From a virus, in the IMG/VR virus record IMGVR_UViG_3300018421_000080, positions 1-37,112 of that record: a DNA stretch of 37,112 nt; one strand, 5' to 3'. This document shows, piece after piece, positions 15,902 through 23,412 of this stretch. The notes under the pieces were generated by a model. That model saw only the letters and a program-made list of their open reading frames with translations, did not search any database and was not told where the DNA came from. Within the stretch, counting starts at the first letter, position 1, and the number at the start of each line of letters is the position of its first letter. The position numbers were made by a program, and so were the translations under genes.

Positions 15902-16355
15902 ACGTTTTTCAAATGTAGGATCGTGGGAAAACTGGACACGTATATGGAACACCGAGGTATTAGAGGTTATTGAAAATCTAGAAGCTCCTGCTGGTCCTAT
16001 ATACGATTTTGGTTGCTATCCTGGAATTCTTACAAGAAATTTAAGAAGAAAATATTTGCACCAACGTAAAGTAACGGGCTTTGACATACTAGAGTGTGAT
16101 ACAAAAAATACCGTGGTCTGCGATGTTTTTAGTATGCCAGAAGAGTACGACGTTCCTATCGCAATAGCAATTGATGATATTTGGTTAGAACGAAAAAAAG
16201 AACTTTTCCCATGGATCTATGAAAGGCTATTCCCAGGCGGTATATACATGACCCCGATGAAAAGCCGACATCATATTGTCCCAGAGTATGTGAGTGATTT
16301 ACAACAGCTAGATTCCCCAGTACCATGGATTTACATAGGTAGAAAAAATGTTTAA
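15891..16355 (+). CDS. SAM methyltransferase-like protein
   Basis: Shows a Rossmann methyltransferase-like start, I-Y-D-F-G-C-Y-P-G-I-L-T-R-N-L, equivalent to the SAM-binding D-x-G-x-x-x-G, then V-T-G-F-D-I and a P-G-G-I-Y-M-T-P strand resembling motif post-I. The loop is changed from the usual G-x-G-x-G, so activity is uncertain. The start is uncertain too: TTG at 15891 (GGAG and AAGG upstream, product M-S-D-K-R-F-S-N) is preferred over the in-frame ATG at 15852, which would overlap the oxygenase by 50 nt. The pairing with the oxygenase suggests a joint modification role, which is inference. Confidence 0.6.
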   Translation: MSDKRFSNVGSWENWTRIWNTEVLEVIENLEAPAGPIYDFGCYPGILTRNLRRKYLHQRKVTGFDILECDTKNTVVCDVFSMPEEYDVPIAIAIDDIWLERKKELFPWIYERLFPGGIYMTPMKSRHHIVPEYVSDLQQLDSPVPWIYIGRKNV

Positions 16356-16416
16356 GACCGAAAATTTAAATCCTAAGAAGCCTACTACATTTATGTATTT
16401 TCTAGAGAAAAGAACG

Positions 16417-16424
16417 TATAAATA
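16417..16424 (+). promoter_or_regulatory. T4-type late promoter upstream of hsp20
   Basis: Exact TATAAATA, 58 nt before the Hsp20 start. The leader holds a small hairpin CCGAA-TAG-TTCGG (16435-16447) and a strong AGGAGGT ribosome site (16472-16478) that could pair weakly with CCTT at 16461-16464. Confidence 0.85.
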
Positions 16425-16482
16425 ACAGCGGATGCCGAATAGTTCGGGTCCATAACATAACCTTGCTTAACAGGAGGTCACA

Positions 16483-16947
16483 ATGACTAAAGCAACTTTA
16501 TTGCCACGAAACGCATTTCTTGGTTTCGATCACATCTTCGATCAGCTGGAAAATATTCACAGCCACGCGAAGGATACCTATCCCCCACATAACGTAGTTA
16601 AACACGATGCGTATCATTACGAAATCGAATTAGCAGTGGCTGGATTTAGTAAAGAACATATTGATATTGAAGTAAAAGATCACGTTCTGACTATCAAAGG
16701 TGATAGACCACAACGTCGCCCTCAAGAACTTTATGTTCATAAAGGTATCAGTGCTCGAAATTGGAGCAAGTCATTTAGACTGTCGGAATATACCGAAGTA
16801 TCCGGAGCTGATCTAACGGATGGAATCTTGACTGTCAAACTTGAAGTCATTCTTCCCGAAGAAAAGCTGCCTCGTAAAATTTCTATTGGAAACAACGAGG
16901 TAAAAAATGACAACAATAGCGCTGAACTACTCACAGAGTCTGCTTAA
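16483..16947 (+). CDS. hsp20: small heat-shock protein (Hsp20/IbpA family)
   Basis: Alpha-crystallin-type chaperone, widespread in marine T4-like phages and thought to help virion protein folding. The 154 residues include Y-E-I-E-L-A-V-A-G-F-S-K-E-H-I-D-I-E-V (around 46-64), L-T-I-K-G-D, then the G-I-S-A-R-N-W-S-K-S-F-R-L segment and the closing A-D-L-T-D-G-I-L-T-V-K-L motif of Hsp20. The late promoter puts it with structural genes in time. The Shine-Dalgarno AGGAGGT is the strongest in the window. The next gene overlaps its 3' end by 41 nt. Confidence 0.95.
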   Translation: MTKATLLPRNAFLGFDHIFDQLENIHSHAKDTYPPHNVVKHDAYHYEIELAVAGFSKEHIDIEVKDHVLTIKGDRPQRRPQELYVHKGISARNWSKSFRLSEYTEVSGADLTDGILTVKLEVILPEEKLPRKISIGNNEVKNDNNSAELLTESA

Positions 16948-17143
16948 CGGATTTTGGAGAGTATTTAAAAACATTCTTCGAGGTGTAATGATAGGATGGA
17001 TTCTGTCTCGTCAGACTAAAGCAAATCAATATATTGCTGCCCAGATGATTCATGAATATCCTGGTCACACAGTTGAATCACTTACACATGAACTTAATTC
17101 AAAATCTCTTGAAAAAATTAGAAGGGAATTTGGATATGAGTAA
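16907..17143 (+). CDS. unknown small protein overlapping hsp20 (78 aa)
   Basis: Starts at an ATG after GAGGT within the hsp20 coding region. An amphipathic or weakly hydrophobic stretch, F-W-R-V-F-K-N-I-L-R-G-V-M-I-G-W-I-L near residues 16-33, could be a membrane-associated helix, followed by a polar helical half ending K-I-R-R-E-F-G-Y-E. No family is recognised. It is transcribed from the hsp20 late promoter and overlaps the following small gene by 8 nt, so it is probably part of a three-gene late unit closed by the terminator at 17323. Confidence 0.7.
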   Translation: MTTIALNYSQSLLNGFWRVFKNILRGVMIGWILSRQTKANQYIAAQMIHEYPGHTVESLTHELNSKSLEKIRREFGYE

Positions 17144-17273
17144 GTGGTTTAAAGACTTGATTAGAATGATTAATATGACCCCAACTGAAAGATATCTGTC
17201 ACAAGCTACAGATCGTTATGATCTTGAGCAAAGACAAAAAAATCTTGCACTTGGAAAGGTGAATTTATTCTAA
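17136..17273 (+). CDS. DUF3563-like small protein (45 aa)
   Basis: The 45-residue product M-S-K-W-F-K-D-L-I-R followed by P-T-E-R-Y-L-S-Q-A-T-D-R-Y-D-L-E-Q-R resembles DUF3563, a short proteobacterial family whose members carry a Y-L-x-x-A/S-x-D-x-x-D-L-E-x-R core. The start at 17136 is chosen because it overlaps the previous stop and follows an AAGGGA site. Function is unknown. Family assignment is from the core pattern only. Confidence 0.6.
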   Translation: MSKWFKDLIRMINMTPTERYLSQATDRYDLEQRQKNLALGKVNLF

Positions 17274-17314
17274 TGTGGCCTTATACTGACGAAGAAGTGG
17301 ATTTTATTTCTTAA
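17273..17314 (+). CDS. possible 13-residue peptide gene
   Basis: TAATG coupling to the previous gene and an AAGGTGA stretch 14 nt upstream open a 13-codon frame, MWPYTDEEVDFIS, ending 8 nt before the terminator stem. It may be a real micro-peptide, a translational end cap, or chance. Nothing else occupies 17274-17322. Confidence 0.3.
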   Translation: MWPYTDEEVDFIS

Positions 17315-17322
17315 CATATATA

Positions 17323-17352
17323 AAGGGAGACGGGAAACTGTCTTCCTTTTTT
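17323..17352 (+). terminator. Rho-independent terminator after the hsp20 unit
   Basis: AAGGGAGAC (17323-17331) pairs with GTCTTCCTT (17340-17348), with one G-T pair, 8-nt loop GGGAAACT and a T run at 17347-17352. It closes the late hsp20 unit just before the methyltransferase-like gene. Confidence 0.82.
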
Positions 17353-17365
17353 ATTGGAGATTATT

Positions 17366-17965
17366 ATGTGGACACAAATTGACGTATCATTTTTACCAGT
17401 ACCAGATCCTAACCAACACGATCCTGAAGTAGGTAAACAGGCCTGGGGTTATCTACCCTACAATGATCCAGATCTTCTTGAATGGTTTGAATCTGTTGGT
17501 TATCAGAATAAAATTAAAACAGTTTTCGAGATAGGAACATTTGCAGGTTATTCTGCAACAATGTTCTTAGAAATGTTTCCTTTCCTAGAAAAAATAACAA
17601 CTATTGATCCCAATCTCTTTTCTGTAAAAGCGGGTGTTGCACTAAAAGAAAAGTATGGTGATAGGGTAGAGTTCATACCGTCCAGTTCTGGTATGTACAA
17701 GGAGCGTGACCAAGTTGATCTAGTTTATATTGATGGTGATCATATACACCCTAAGCCAATGGAAGATATAGATATGGCTTTGGAAATGAAGCCCAGATTT
17801 ATTATGATGGATAACGTAGAATTACCAGATGTTAGAAGAGCAATAAAAAGATTTGAACTTATGGATCTAAAGTATGATCCTCAGTATTTCTATTACACCA
17901 ACACCCACAAGAATAGAAGATCTCCTGGCATTATAGGATTATTCAAAAATGTTACTGACAGATGA
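17366..17965 (+). CDS. class I SAM-dependent methyltransferase-like protein
   Basis: SAM-binding motif F-E-I-G-T-F-A-G-Y-S-A (around residues 53-63), followed by T-T-I-D-P-N (motif II acidic residue) and V-D-L-V-Y-I-D-G-D-H, the pattern of O-methyltransferase-like and Methyltransf_24 proteins. The start at 17366 follows a TTGGAGA ribosome site; a TTG at 17354 is less likely. The substrate is unknown; Methyltransf_24 relatives often act on sugars. Its end overlaps the PP-loop gene by 17 nt, so the two are probably co-translated. It follows a terminator, and no promoter is obvious in front. Confidence 0.8.
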   Translation: MWTQIDVSFLPVPDPNQHDPEVGKQAWGYLPYNDPDLLEWFESVGYQNKIKTVFEIGTFAGYSATMFLEMFPFLEKITTIDPNLFSVKAGVALKEKYGDRVEFIPSSSGMYKERDQVDLVYIDGDHIHPKPMEDIDMALEMKPRFIMMDNVELPDVRRAIKRFELMDLKYDPQYFYYTNTHKNRRSPGIIGLFKNVTDR

Positions 17966-18623
17966 TAGTGGTAATACTGTAGATTACTTTAATCGTTTTC
18001 CTGAAGGACATAATATCGGTCTTGCATTATCCGGTGGTACGGATTCTGCATTACTCCTTTTTCTTTTAATTGAAATGGTATACCGTAGAAAAGAAAGAGT
18101 AAACATATATCCTATTCACGGATATGATACCTCTCGTAAAAATACTCAAAGCTGGCAAGCAGCAGAAAACGTACATTCCTGGATAGAATCATATTATTTA
18201 GATGCATGGGAAATGAAATCATTAAATTATTTGAAGCCTCTGGAAATCTTTTCATATGAAAAGGACGGTGATAGCAAAGAGAAATATCACCAACCACATT
18301 ACCGTTATATGAAAGAAAGATATGATATACCATTTATCATCCGGGGTATGAGCCAAGGTATGCCAGAGGAGACTAGACCAAACCAAGACATTATACAAGA
18401 CAAAGATCTGTATGAAATGGGGAACGATCCGAACAGTTGGGTCGTAATGCCATGGGCACAGGTCGACAAGAAATTTATATATCATCAGTACAAAAAATAT
18501 GATATAATGGAGTTATCAAAACTAACTGTGAGCTGTATAGGTGATCCGGGTCCTTGCCGAAAGTGCTTTTGGTGTCGTGAAAGAAAATGGGCATTTGGTA
18601 ACTATGATGGGGGTTTACTTTAA
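17949..18623 (+). CDS. PP-loop ATPase, QueC-like
   Basis: N-type ATP pyrophosphatase: L-A-L-S-G-G-T-D-S-A with S-G-G-T-D-S at 28-33. A zinc-binding C-terminus, Cys196-x6-Cys203-x2-Cys206-x2-Cys209 followed by R-E-R-K, is the pattern of QueC (7-cyano-7-deazaguanine synthase). QueC makes preQ0 for queuosine or for deazaguanine DNA modification in some phages, but no QueD, QueE or DNA-transglycosylase gene is in the window. Other PP-loop roles such as amidation or tRNA thiolation remain possible. It overlaps the methyltransferase-like gene upstream; the polymerase promoter overlaps its end. Confidence 0.7.
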   Translation: MLLTDDSGNTVDYFNRFPEGHNIGLALSGGTDSALLLFLLIEMVYRRKERVNIYPIHGYDTSRKNTQSWQAAENVHSWIESYYLDAWEMKSLNYLKPLEIFSYEKDGDSKEKYHQPHYRYMKERYDIPFIIRGMSQGMPEETRPNQDIIQDKDLYEMGNDPNSWVVMPWAQVDKKFIYHQYKKYDIMELSKLTVSCIGDPGPCRKCFWCRERKWAFGNYDGGLL

Positions 18624-18642
18624 TCACATCCTGCGGTATAAT
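18614..18642 (+). promoter_or_regulatory. early promoter upstream of gene 43
   Basis: GGGGG then TTTACT (18614-18619), 17 nt, TATAAT (18637-18642), preceded by CGG. The polymerase TTG start is 26 nt downstream. Confidence 0.88.
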
Positions 18643-18668
18643 ACTATCTACATTATGGGAGAATTGCA

Positions 18669-21209
18669 TTGAGCTTTTACACATCAGTTGACGTCTATAT
18701 GAATCGTATCCTGTACCGTGGATACAACGATTCTGGCAAACGTATCACCGGACGATACGAATTTAAACCTACCCTATTCCTACCTGACCCTCAGGATTCT
18801 ACAGACTGGAAGACCATGGACGGTGATCCAGTGGCTCCGTTACAATTCAATTCACCATCTGACATGCGTGACTTCACCAAGAAGTACGATGGTGTAGAAG
18901 GCTTTCAGTACTTCGGTATGGATCGTGCAGTCTTCCAGTTCCTTGCCGAAAAGTTTCCCAATGATATTAAATTCAACAAAGGTCATGTCAATGTGGTCAA
19001 CCTTGACATTGAGGTTCACTCCGAAGATGGTTTCCCTTATCCAGAAGACGCACTTCATCCCATCACAGCTATTACTGCTAAGTCGTCACGGTCTGGTATC
19101 TACCACGTCTGGGGTCTAAAAGACTACGACGTATCACAATCCCCACACGATCATCTCATGATCAAGTACGTCAAGTGTGAATCTGAAACAGAATTACTCG
19201 TACGTTTCCTTAAGTGGTGGAAGGATGACTATCCAGATATTATTACTGGTTGGAACATCCGCTTCTTTGACATACCATATATCATCAACCGTATTCTCCG
19301 TATTGGTTCAGAAGAAGCTGTTAAGTCTCTATCACCTTGGGGCGTTGTTCGTGAGAAAAAGGTTCAGTTCAAGAACAAGAATATGGATTCGTACATGATC
19401 GTTGGTATCAACGCATTAGATTACTACGATCTGTTTACTAAGTTCGGTTACAGTTACGGTGCACAAGAATCATATGCGCTTAACCATATTGCAAACGTTG
19501 TCCTTGGTGAACGTAAACTATCCTATGAAGAGTTCGGTTCACTACGTAATCTGTACAACGAAAACCATCAGCTTTATATCGACTATAATATTAAAGACGT
19601 TGAACTTGTAGAACGTATTGATGAAAAGATGGGTCTAATTGAACTTGCTATGACACTAGCTTACAAAGCTGGCGTCAACCTCACAGATGTATTTGGTACT
19701 ACATCTATCTGGGATTCTATTGTATATCGTGAACTAAATAAGAAAAAGATCGTGGTACCAACTATGGATCGTGCTAAGGCATCAGAGATTGCTGTAAAGT
19801 TTGCGGGTGGATACGTAAAAGAACCACAGATTGGTATACACGAATGGGTGGTTAGCTTTGACTTGAACTCACTGTATCCTAATATCATTGTACAGAACAA
19901 TATGTCACCAGAGACATTAATTCGAGATGGATTGTTACCCCTTGTTCCTGGAACATTGAATGTTAAGGTACCTAATCCAGATAAAGAAGGCGAAATGATT
20001 GAAGTACCGGTGTCTAGCCAAAATCCTAAAGGTGCAGTTGCGGCAAACGGTTCAATGTACTCACACGACCGTCAGGGTGTTATGCCAGAGATCATTGTCA
20101 AGTACTATGATGAACGTAAGACTACTAAGCAGGCTATGCTTGCTGCACAACGTAAGTATCAGAAGGAAAAGACAAAAGAGTTGGAACGTGAGATTAGTCA
20201 GCTCGAAAACAAACAGATGGCTATTAAGATTCTACTCAATAGTTTGTTTGGTGCACTCGGTAACAAATACTATCGTTACTTTGATCTACGGATTGCCGAA
20301 GGTATTACTCTTCATGGTCAGTTCATTATCAAATGGTGTGAACGTACAATCAATGATGAACTGAATAAACTTCTTGATACTAACGAGGATTATGTTATCG
20401 CTATCGATACTGATTCGGTATACGTTAACTTCTCTAAGTTTGTAGAAAAGTTTCAACCCGAAGATCCTGTTCAGTTCCTATCCAAAGTCTGTGAAGAACA
20501 CTTCAACCCTATGTTTGAAAAGTCCATGGAAGAATTGGCTGAACACAGTAACGCATACACGAACCGTATGGTTATGGAGCGTGAAGTTATTGCAGATCGT
20601 GGTATTTGGCAGGCAAAGAAACGTTATATCCTCAACGTACATAACTCTGAAGGTGTTCAGTATGCTGAACCGAAGATGAAGATCATGGGTATTGAAGCTA
20701 TCAAGTCTTCAACCCCACAAGTCTGTCGGGATAAGTTCAAAGACGCTTTCAAGCTTATGATCGCTGGTGATAAAGATGCTACCCAAAAGTTCATCCAGGA
20801 CTTCAAAAAAGAATTCAAATCTCTTCGCCCAGAAGAAGCAGCATTCCCTCGCGGTGTTACAGAGTTAGATAAGTGGGCTGATCGTCGTACCATTTATTCA
20901 AAAGGTACACCGATCCATGTACGTGGGTCACTGCTCTATAACCACTTGCTGCAGCATCACAGTCTAAAGAACTACGAAGAGATCAAGAAGGGTAACAAGA
21001 TCAAGTGGGCTTATATGCTTATCCCTAATCCAATCCGTGAAAATGTTATCGCATTCCCTGATTACCTTCCAGTAGAATTTGGATTAGATAAGTACATCGA
21101 TTACAACAAACAGTTCGAGAAAACATTCCTTGAACCTCTCGAACCTATTCTTGAAGCCATTGGCTGGCAAGCAGAAGAACAATTAACTATGGATGATATT
21201 TTCGGATGA
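18669..21209 (+). CDS. 43: DNA polymerase (gp43, family B)
   Basis: Replicative polymerase with 3'-5' exonuclease. Exo I D-I-E (113-115), Exo II N-I-R-F-F-D, Exo III Y-N-I-K-D; polymerase motif A D-L-N-S-L-Y-P, motif B K-I-L-L-N-S-L-F-G and motif C I-D-T-D-S are all intact over 846 residues (T4 898). The start is a TTG: GGGAGA precedes it, and M-S-F-Y-T-S-V-D-V aligns with the T4 N-terminus, whereas no ATG fits. The C-terminal tail T-M-D-D-I-F-G is the expected clamp-binding peptide. The rare start codon may lower initiation. Confidence 0.98.
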   Translation: MSFYTSVDVYMNRILYRGYNDSGKRITGRYEFKPTLFLPDPQDSTDWKTMDGDPVAPLQFNSPSDMRDFTKKYDGVEGFQYFGMDRAVFQFLAEKFPNDIKFNKGHVNVVNLDIEVHSEDGFPYPEDALHPITAITAKSSRSGIYHVWGLKDYDVSQSPHDHLMIKYVKCESETELLVRFLKWWKDDYPDIITGWNIRFFDIPYIINRILRIGSEEAVKSLSPWGVVREKKVQFKNKNMDSYMIVGINALDYYDLFTKFGYSYGAQESYALNHIANVVLGERKLSYEEFGSLRNLYNENHQLYIDYNIKDVELVERIDEKMGLIELAMTLAYKAGVNLTDVFGTTSIWDSIVYRELNKKKIVVPTMDRAKASEIAVKFAGGYVKEPQIGIHEWVVSFDLNSLYPNIIVQNNMSPETLIRDGLLPLVPGTLNVKVPNPDKEGEMIEVPVSSQNPKGAVAANGSMYSHDRQGVMPEIIVKYYDERKTTKQAMLAAQRKYQKEKTKELEREISQLENKQMAIKILLNSLFGALGNKYYRYFDLRIAEGITLHGQFIIKWCERTINDELNKLLDTNEDYVIAIDTDSVYVNFSKFVEKFQPEDPVQFLSKVCEEHFNPMFEKSMEELAEHSNAYTNRMVMEREVIADRGIWQAKKRYILNVHNSEGVQYAEPKMKIMGIEAIKSSTPQVCRDKFKDAFKLMIAGDKDATQKFIQDFKKEFKSLRPEEAAFPRGVTELDKWADRRTIYSKGTPIHVRGSLLYNHLLQHHSLKNYEEIKKGNKIKWAYMLIPNPIRENVIAFPDYLPVEFGLDKYIDYNKQFEKTFLEPLEPILEAIGWQAEEQLTMDDIFG

Positions 21210-21913
21210 GGAATTACATATTTGATGTAGACGGTACGCTCACACCTAGCCGGGGTCAGATGGACAAAGAGTTCGCAAACTTCTTTGAACATTTTGCTAC
21301 ACACAATGCAGTGTACCTCGTAACAGGAAGTGATAGGTATAAAACTCTAGAACAAATACCGATTGAGCTTTATTATCTTTGTATTAGCGTATACCAACAG
21401 TCTGGCAATGAAGCGTGGCAACAAGATCACTGTGGTTATCGATATGAATGGAAAGTTCCAGAAGATCTTATGTTCTTCTTAAATGAAAAGTTAGCTGAAA
21501 GTAAGTTCCATAATAAAGCTACTAATAATATAGAAGTTCGTGGTGGGATGGTTAACTTTGCGATTCCAGGTCGGCCATGTTCACTCGAAACACGACATCT
21601 ATATAAAGAATGGGACGAGCACAAACGCGAACGTGAAAACATTGCAGCAGAGGTAATGGAAAAATTCCCTGGTATTACTGCTCAAGTAGCTGGCGAGACT
21701 GGGATCGATATCTTTGAAGAAGGTAAGGATAAGGGGCAGGTAGCAGAATGGTTACCACATCCTATTACGTTCTTTGGTGACAATATGCAGGTTGGCGGCA
21801 ACGATCATCCACTTGCAGTAAAGCTTGAAGGTTACAGTGGATCTAAATCTGTTCAAGTAAATAACTGGGAAGACACATTTAGGTGTTTACAAATGATTGA
21901 AAATGGGGTATAA
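21206..21913 (+). CDS. phosphomannomutase-like HAD enzyme
   Basis: Eukaryotic-type phosphomannomutase (HAD-IIB) pattern: catalytic F-D-V-D-G-T-L-T (Asp7, Asp9), V-T-G-S-D near 39-43, the cap motif G-G-M-V-N-F-A-I-P-G-R-P-C-S-L-E-T-R resembling human PMM2 G-M-L-N-V-S-P-I-G-R-S-C-T-L-E-E-R, then G-I-D-I-F-E-E-G-K-D-K-G and F-F-G-D. It would interconvert mannose-6-P and mannose-1-P, feeding GDP-mannose. The 235 residues are near family length (about 245). The ATG overlaps the polymerase stop. Other sugar-nucleotide-type genes (25625, 28469, 33797) make a glycan role plausible. Confidence 0.78.
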   Translation: MRNYIFDVDGTLTPSRGQMDKEFANFFEHFATHNAVYLVTGSDRYKTLEQIPIELYYLCISVYQQSGNEAWQQDHCGYRYEWKVPEDLMFFLNEKLAESKFHNKATNNIEVRGGMVNFAIPGRPCSLETRHLYKEWDEHKRERENIAAEVMEKFPGITAQVAGETGIDIFEEGKDKGQVAEWLPHPITFFGDNMQVGGNDHPLAVKLEGYSGSKSVQVNNWEDTFRCLQMIENGV

Positions 21914-21914
21914 T
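21886..21914 (+). promoter_or_regulatory. early promoter for the MazG-like gene
   Basis: TTTACA (21886-21891), 17 nt, TATAAT (21909-21914), preceded by GGGG. The ATG at 21921 is only 6 nt from the -10, predicting a leaderless transcript. Confidence 0.85.
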
Positions 21915-21920
21915 AGAATT

Positions 21921-22331
21921 ATGAAAAATTGGCATGAAGATATTTGGGATATGCATTTCAAGTTTGGTGTTCATGAATGGATCATGAATAACATCAACGA
22001 TAAAGAAAAGCTGGCCAAGTTCCTAGAATTCCGTATGAACTTTTTACGTGAAGAGCTAGATGAAACACAGAGTGCAATCGACAATAAAGATCCACAGGAA
22101 ATCGTAGATGGCCTAATTGATCTTTGCGTTGTTGCTATTGGTACACTTGACGCTTTCGGTGTTGAACCACAGCGTGCTTGGGAGCAGGTACATAATGCAA
22201 ATATGGCTAAGAAGGCAGGCATTAAGAAAGAACGTCCTAACCCTCTTGGTCTTCCCGATTTGATGAAACCTGAGGGATGGACAGCACCAGATCATGATGA
22301 CAACACAGGGTATTTCCCTAACGCTCTTTAA
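21921..22331 (+). CDS. MazG-like NTP pyrophosphohydrolase
   Basis: All-alpha NTP pyrophosphatase pattern: metal-binding E-E-x-x-E (Glu44, Glu45, Glu48) in R-E-E-L-D-E and E-x-x-D (Glu60, Asp63) in Q-E-I-V-D-G-L-I-D. Members remove pyrophosphate from dUTP, dCTP or other NTPs; in T4 the analogous step on dCTP (gp56) supplies dCMP for hydroxymethylation. The start at 21921 gives 136 residues, M-K-N-W-H-E-D; an upstream TTG frame is less likely because the promoter's -10 box lies inside it. The ATG has no ribosome site and sits 6 nt after the -10. Confidence 0.85.
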   Translation: MKNWHEDIWDMHFKFGVHEWIMNNINDKEKLAKFLEFRMNFLREELDETQSAIDNKDPQEIVDGLIDLCVVAIGTLDAFGVEPQRAWEQVHNANMAKKAGIKKERPNPLGLPDLMKPEGWTAPDHDDNTGYFPNAL

Positions 22332-23244
22332 GAGTCAGTTTGACAACAAGACTGATAAACGTATGGATCTCTCTAACTTTGACGAGTTAGAGAAACTTCT
22401 CTATGGTTTGTCTAAGCAACCAAAGAAAGGCAAAAAAGATGCAGAACTTATTTCGCCTGCTGTATACGAAGCTGGTACTACTCGGGCCAACAAAAACGTT
22501 ACTGCTTGGGCAGGTTGGTGTGCTGTTGATGTTGATGACCTTACGATTGATGGCAACGTAAAAGATGTTGTTGATAATTGGTGTGGTGATTGGCGTTATA
22601 TTTGTTATAGTACCGCCAGCTCTAAAGAACATCAACCTAAGTTTCGAATTGTCTTCCCAGTGTCACGAGATATTGGATCCGAAGAAATTGGACATTTCTG
22701 GCACGCACTCAACACTCACCTTGACTCTGCCGGAGATCGTCAAACTAAAGATCTTAGCAGAATGTACTATGTTCCTGCGACTTACGATAGCGCTTTTAAT
22801 TTTATTTTCTCTGGTGGAAGCATCCCTATTGATGTGGATGATCTTCTTATCAGGTATCCATATGTAGATAGGGCTAAGAGTGGTGGTACGTTTCTCGATC
22901 GACTACCTCCTGAACTTGCAGACGCCGTAGTACAACATCGTAAATCTAACATTGAATCCAAAAATAACGATGTTGTTTGGTCAGGTTATGCAGACTGTCC
23001 GTTCTTCCCAAAGAAACTTGCATTGGAATATAGAGTTATTACAGGAACTGGTTGGTACCACAAAATGTACCAGATAATGGTAGCAACTGCAGCAAATGCA
23101 ATCAAACGTGAGTATCCTATTACTGCACAACAGATTGCAGAACTATGTCGAGAACTGGACGTCGAGACAGGTAACTGGTACGAAAATCGTCCATTGGAAA
23201 CTGAAGCAGATCGTGCTTTAGAATATGCTTATAGGAACTGTTAA
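22294..23244 (+). CDS. possible archaeo-eukaryotic primase-fold protein
   Basis: The 316-residue protein shows L-I-S-P-A-V-Y near residue 52, A-V-D-V-D-D with Asp79/Asp81, C-Y-S-T-A-S-S-K-x-x-x-P-K-F-R-I-V-F-P-V-S-R (about 104-125) and D-L-S-R-M-Y-Y-V-P-A-T-Y. This D-x-D, then S-T-x-S-x-x-x-x-K-x-R, then S-R-x-x-Y-x-P order is seen in AEP-type primases attached to phage and plasmid helicases. No helicase domain follows. A bacterial-type gp61 primase is not in the window, so a replication role is possible but unproven. Its ATG overlaps the MazG-like gene by 38 nt; the ribosome site is poor. Confidence 0.6.
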   Translation: MMTTQGISLTLFKSQFDNKTDKRMDLSNFDELEKLLYGLSKQPKKGKKDAELISPAVYEAGTTRANKNVTAWAGWCAVDVDDLTIDGNVKDVVDNWCGDWRYICYSTASSKEHQPKFRIVFPVSRDIGSEEIGHFWHALNTHLDSAGDRQTKDLSRMYYVPATYDSAFNFIFSGGSIPIDVDDLLIRYPYVDRAKSGGTFLDRLPPELADAVVQHRKSNIESKNNDVVWSGYADCPFFPKKLALEYRVITGTGWYHKMYQIMVATAANAIKREYPITAQQIAELCRELDVETGNWYENRPLETEADRALEYAYRNC

Positions 23245-23412
23245 ATGAAAATGAATCTTATGACAAAGCTGGAAGCTCTTGATGAAATCATTGAGGATCT
23301 TAGAGATCACATACAACCTCATGATACAGGACATATCCATACAACTATTAATGTTCTTACACACGAACGTAATAAACTACGAGATAAAATTGCAGAGGCG
23401 ATACAGCGATGA
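23245..23412 (+). CDS. small helical protein of unknown function (55 aa)
   Basis: Short frame beginning directly after the previous stop and overlapping the next ATG by 4 nt (ATGA), filling the gap exactly. The product M-K-M-N-L-M-T-K-L-E-A-L-D-E-I-I-E-D-L is predicted helical, with a central H-D-T-G-H-I-H-T-T and a basic coiled C-terminal helix. No domain is recognised. The internal ATG at codon 6 is another possible start. Confidence 0.65.
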   Translation: MKMNLMTKLEALDEIIEDLRDHIQPHDTGHIHTTINVLTHERNKLRDKIAEAIQR

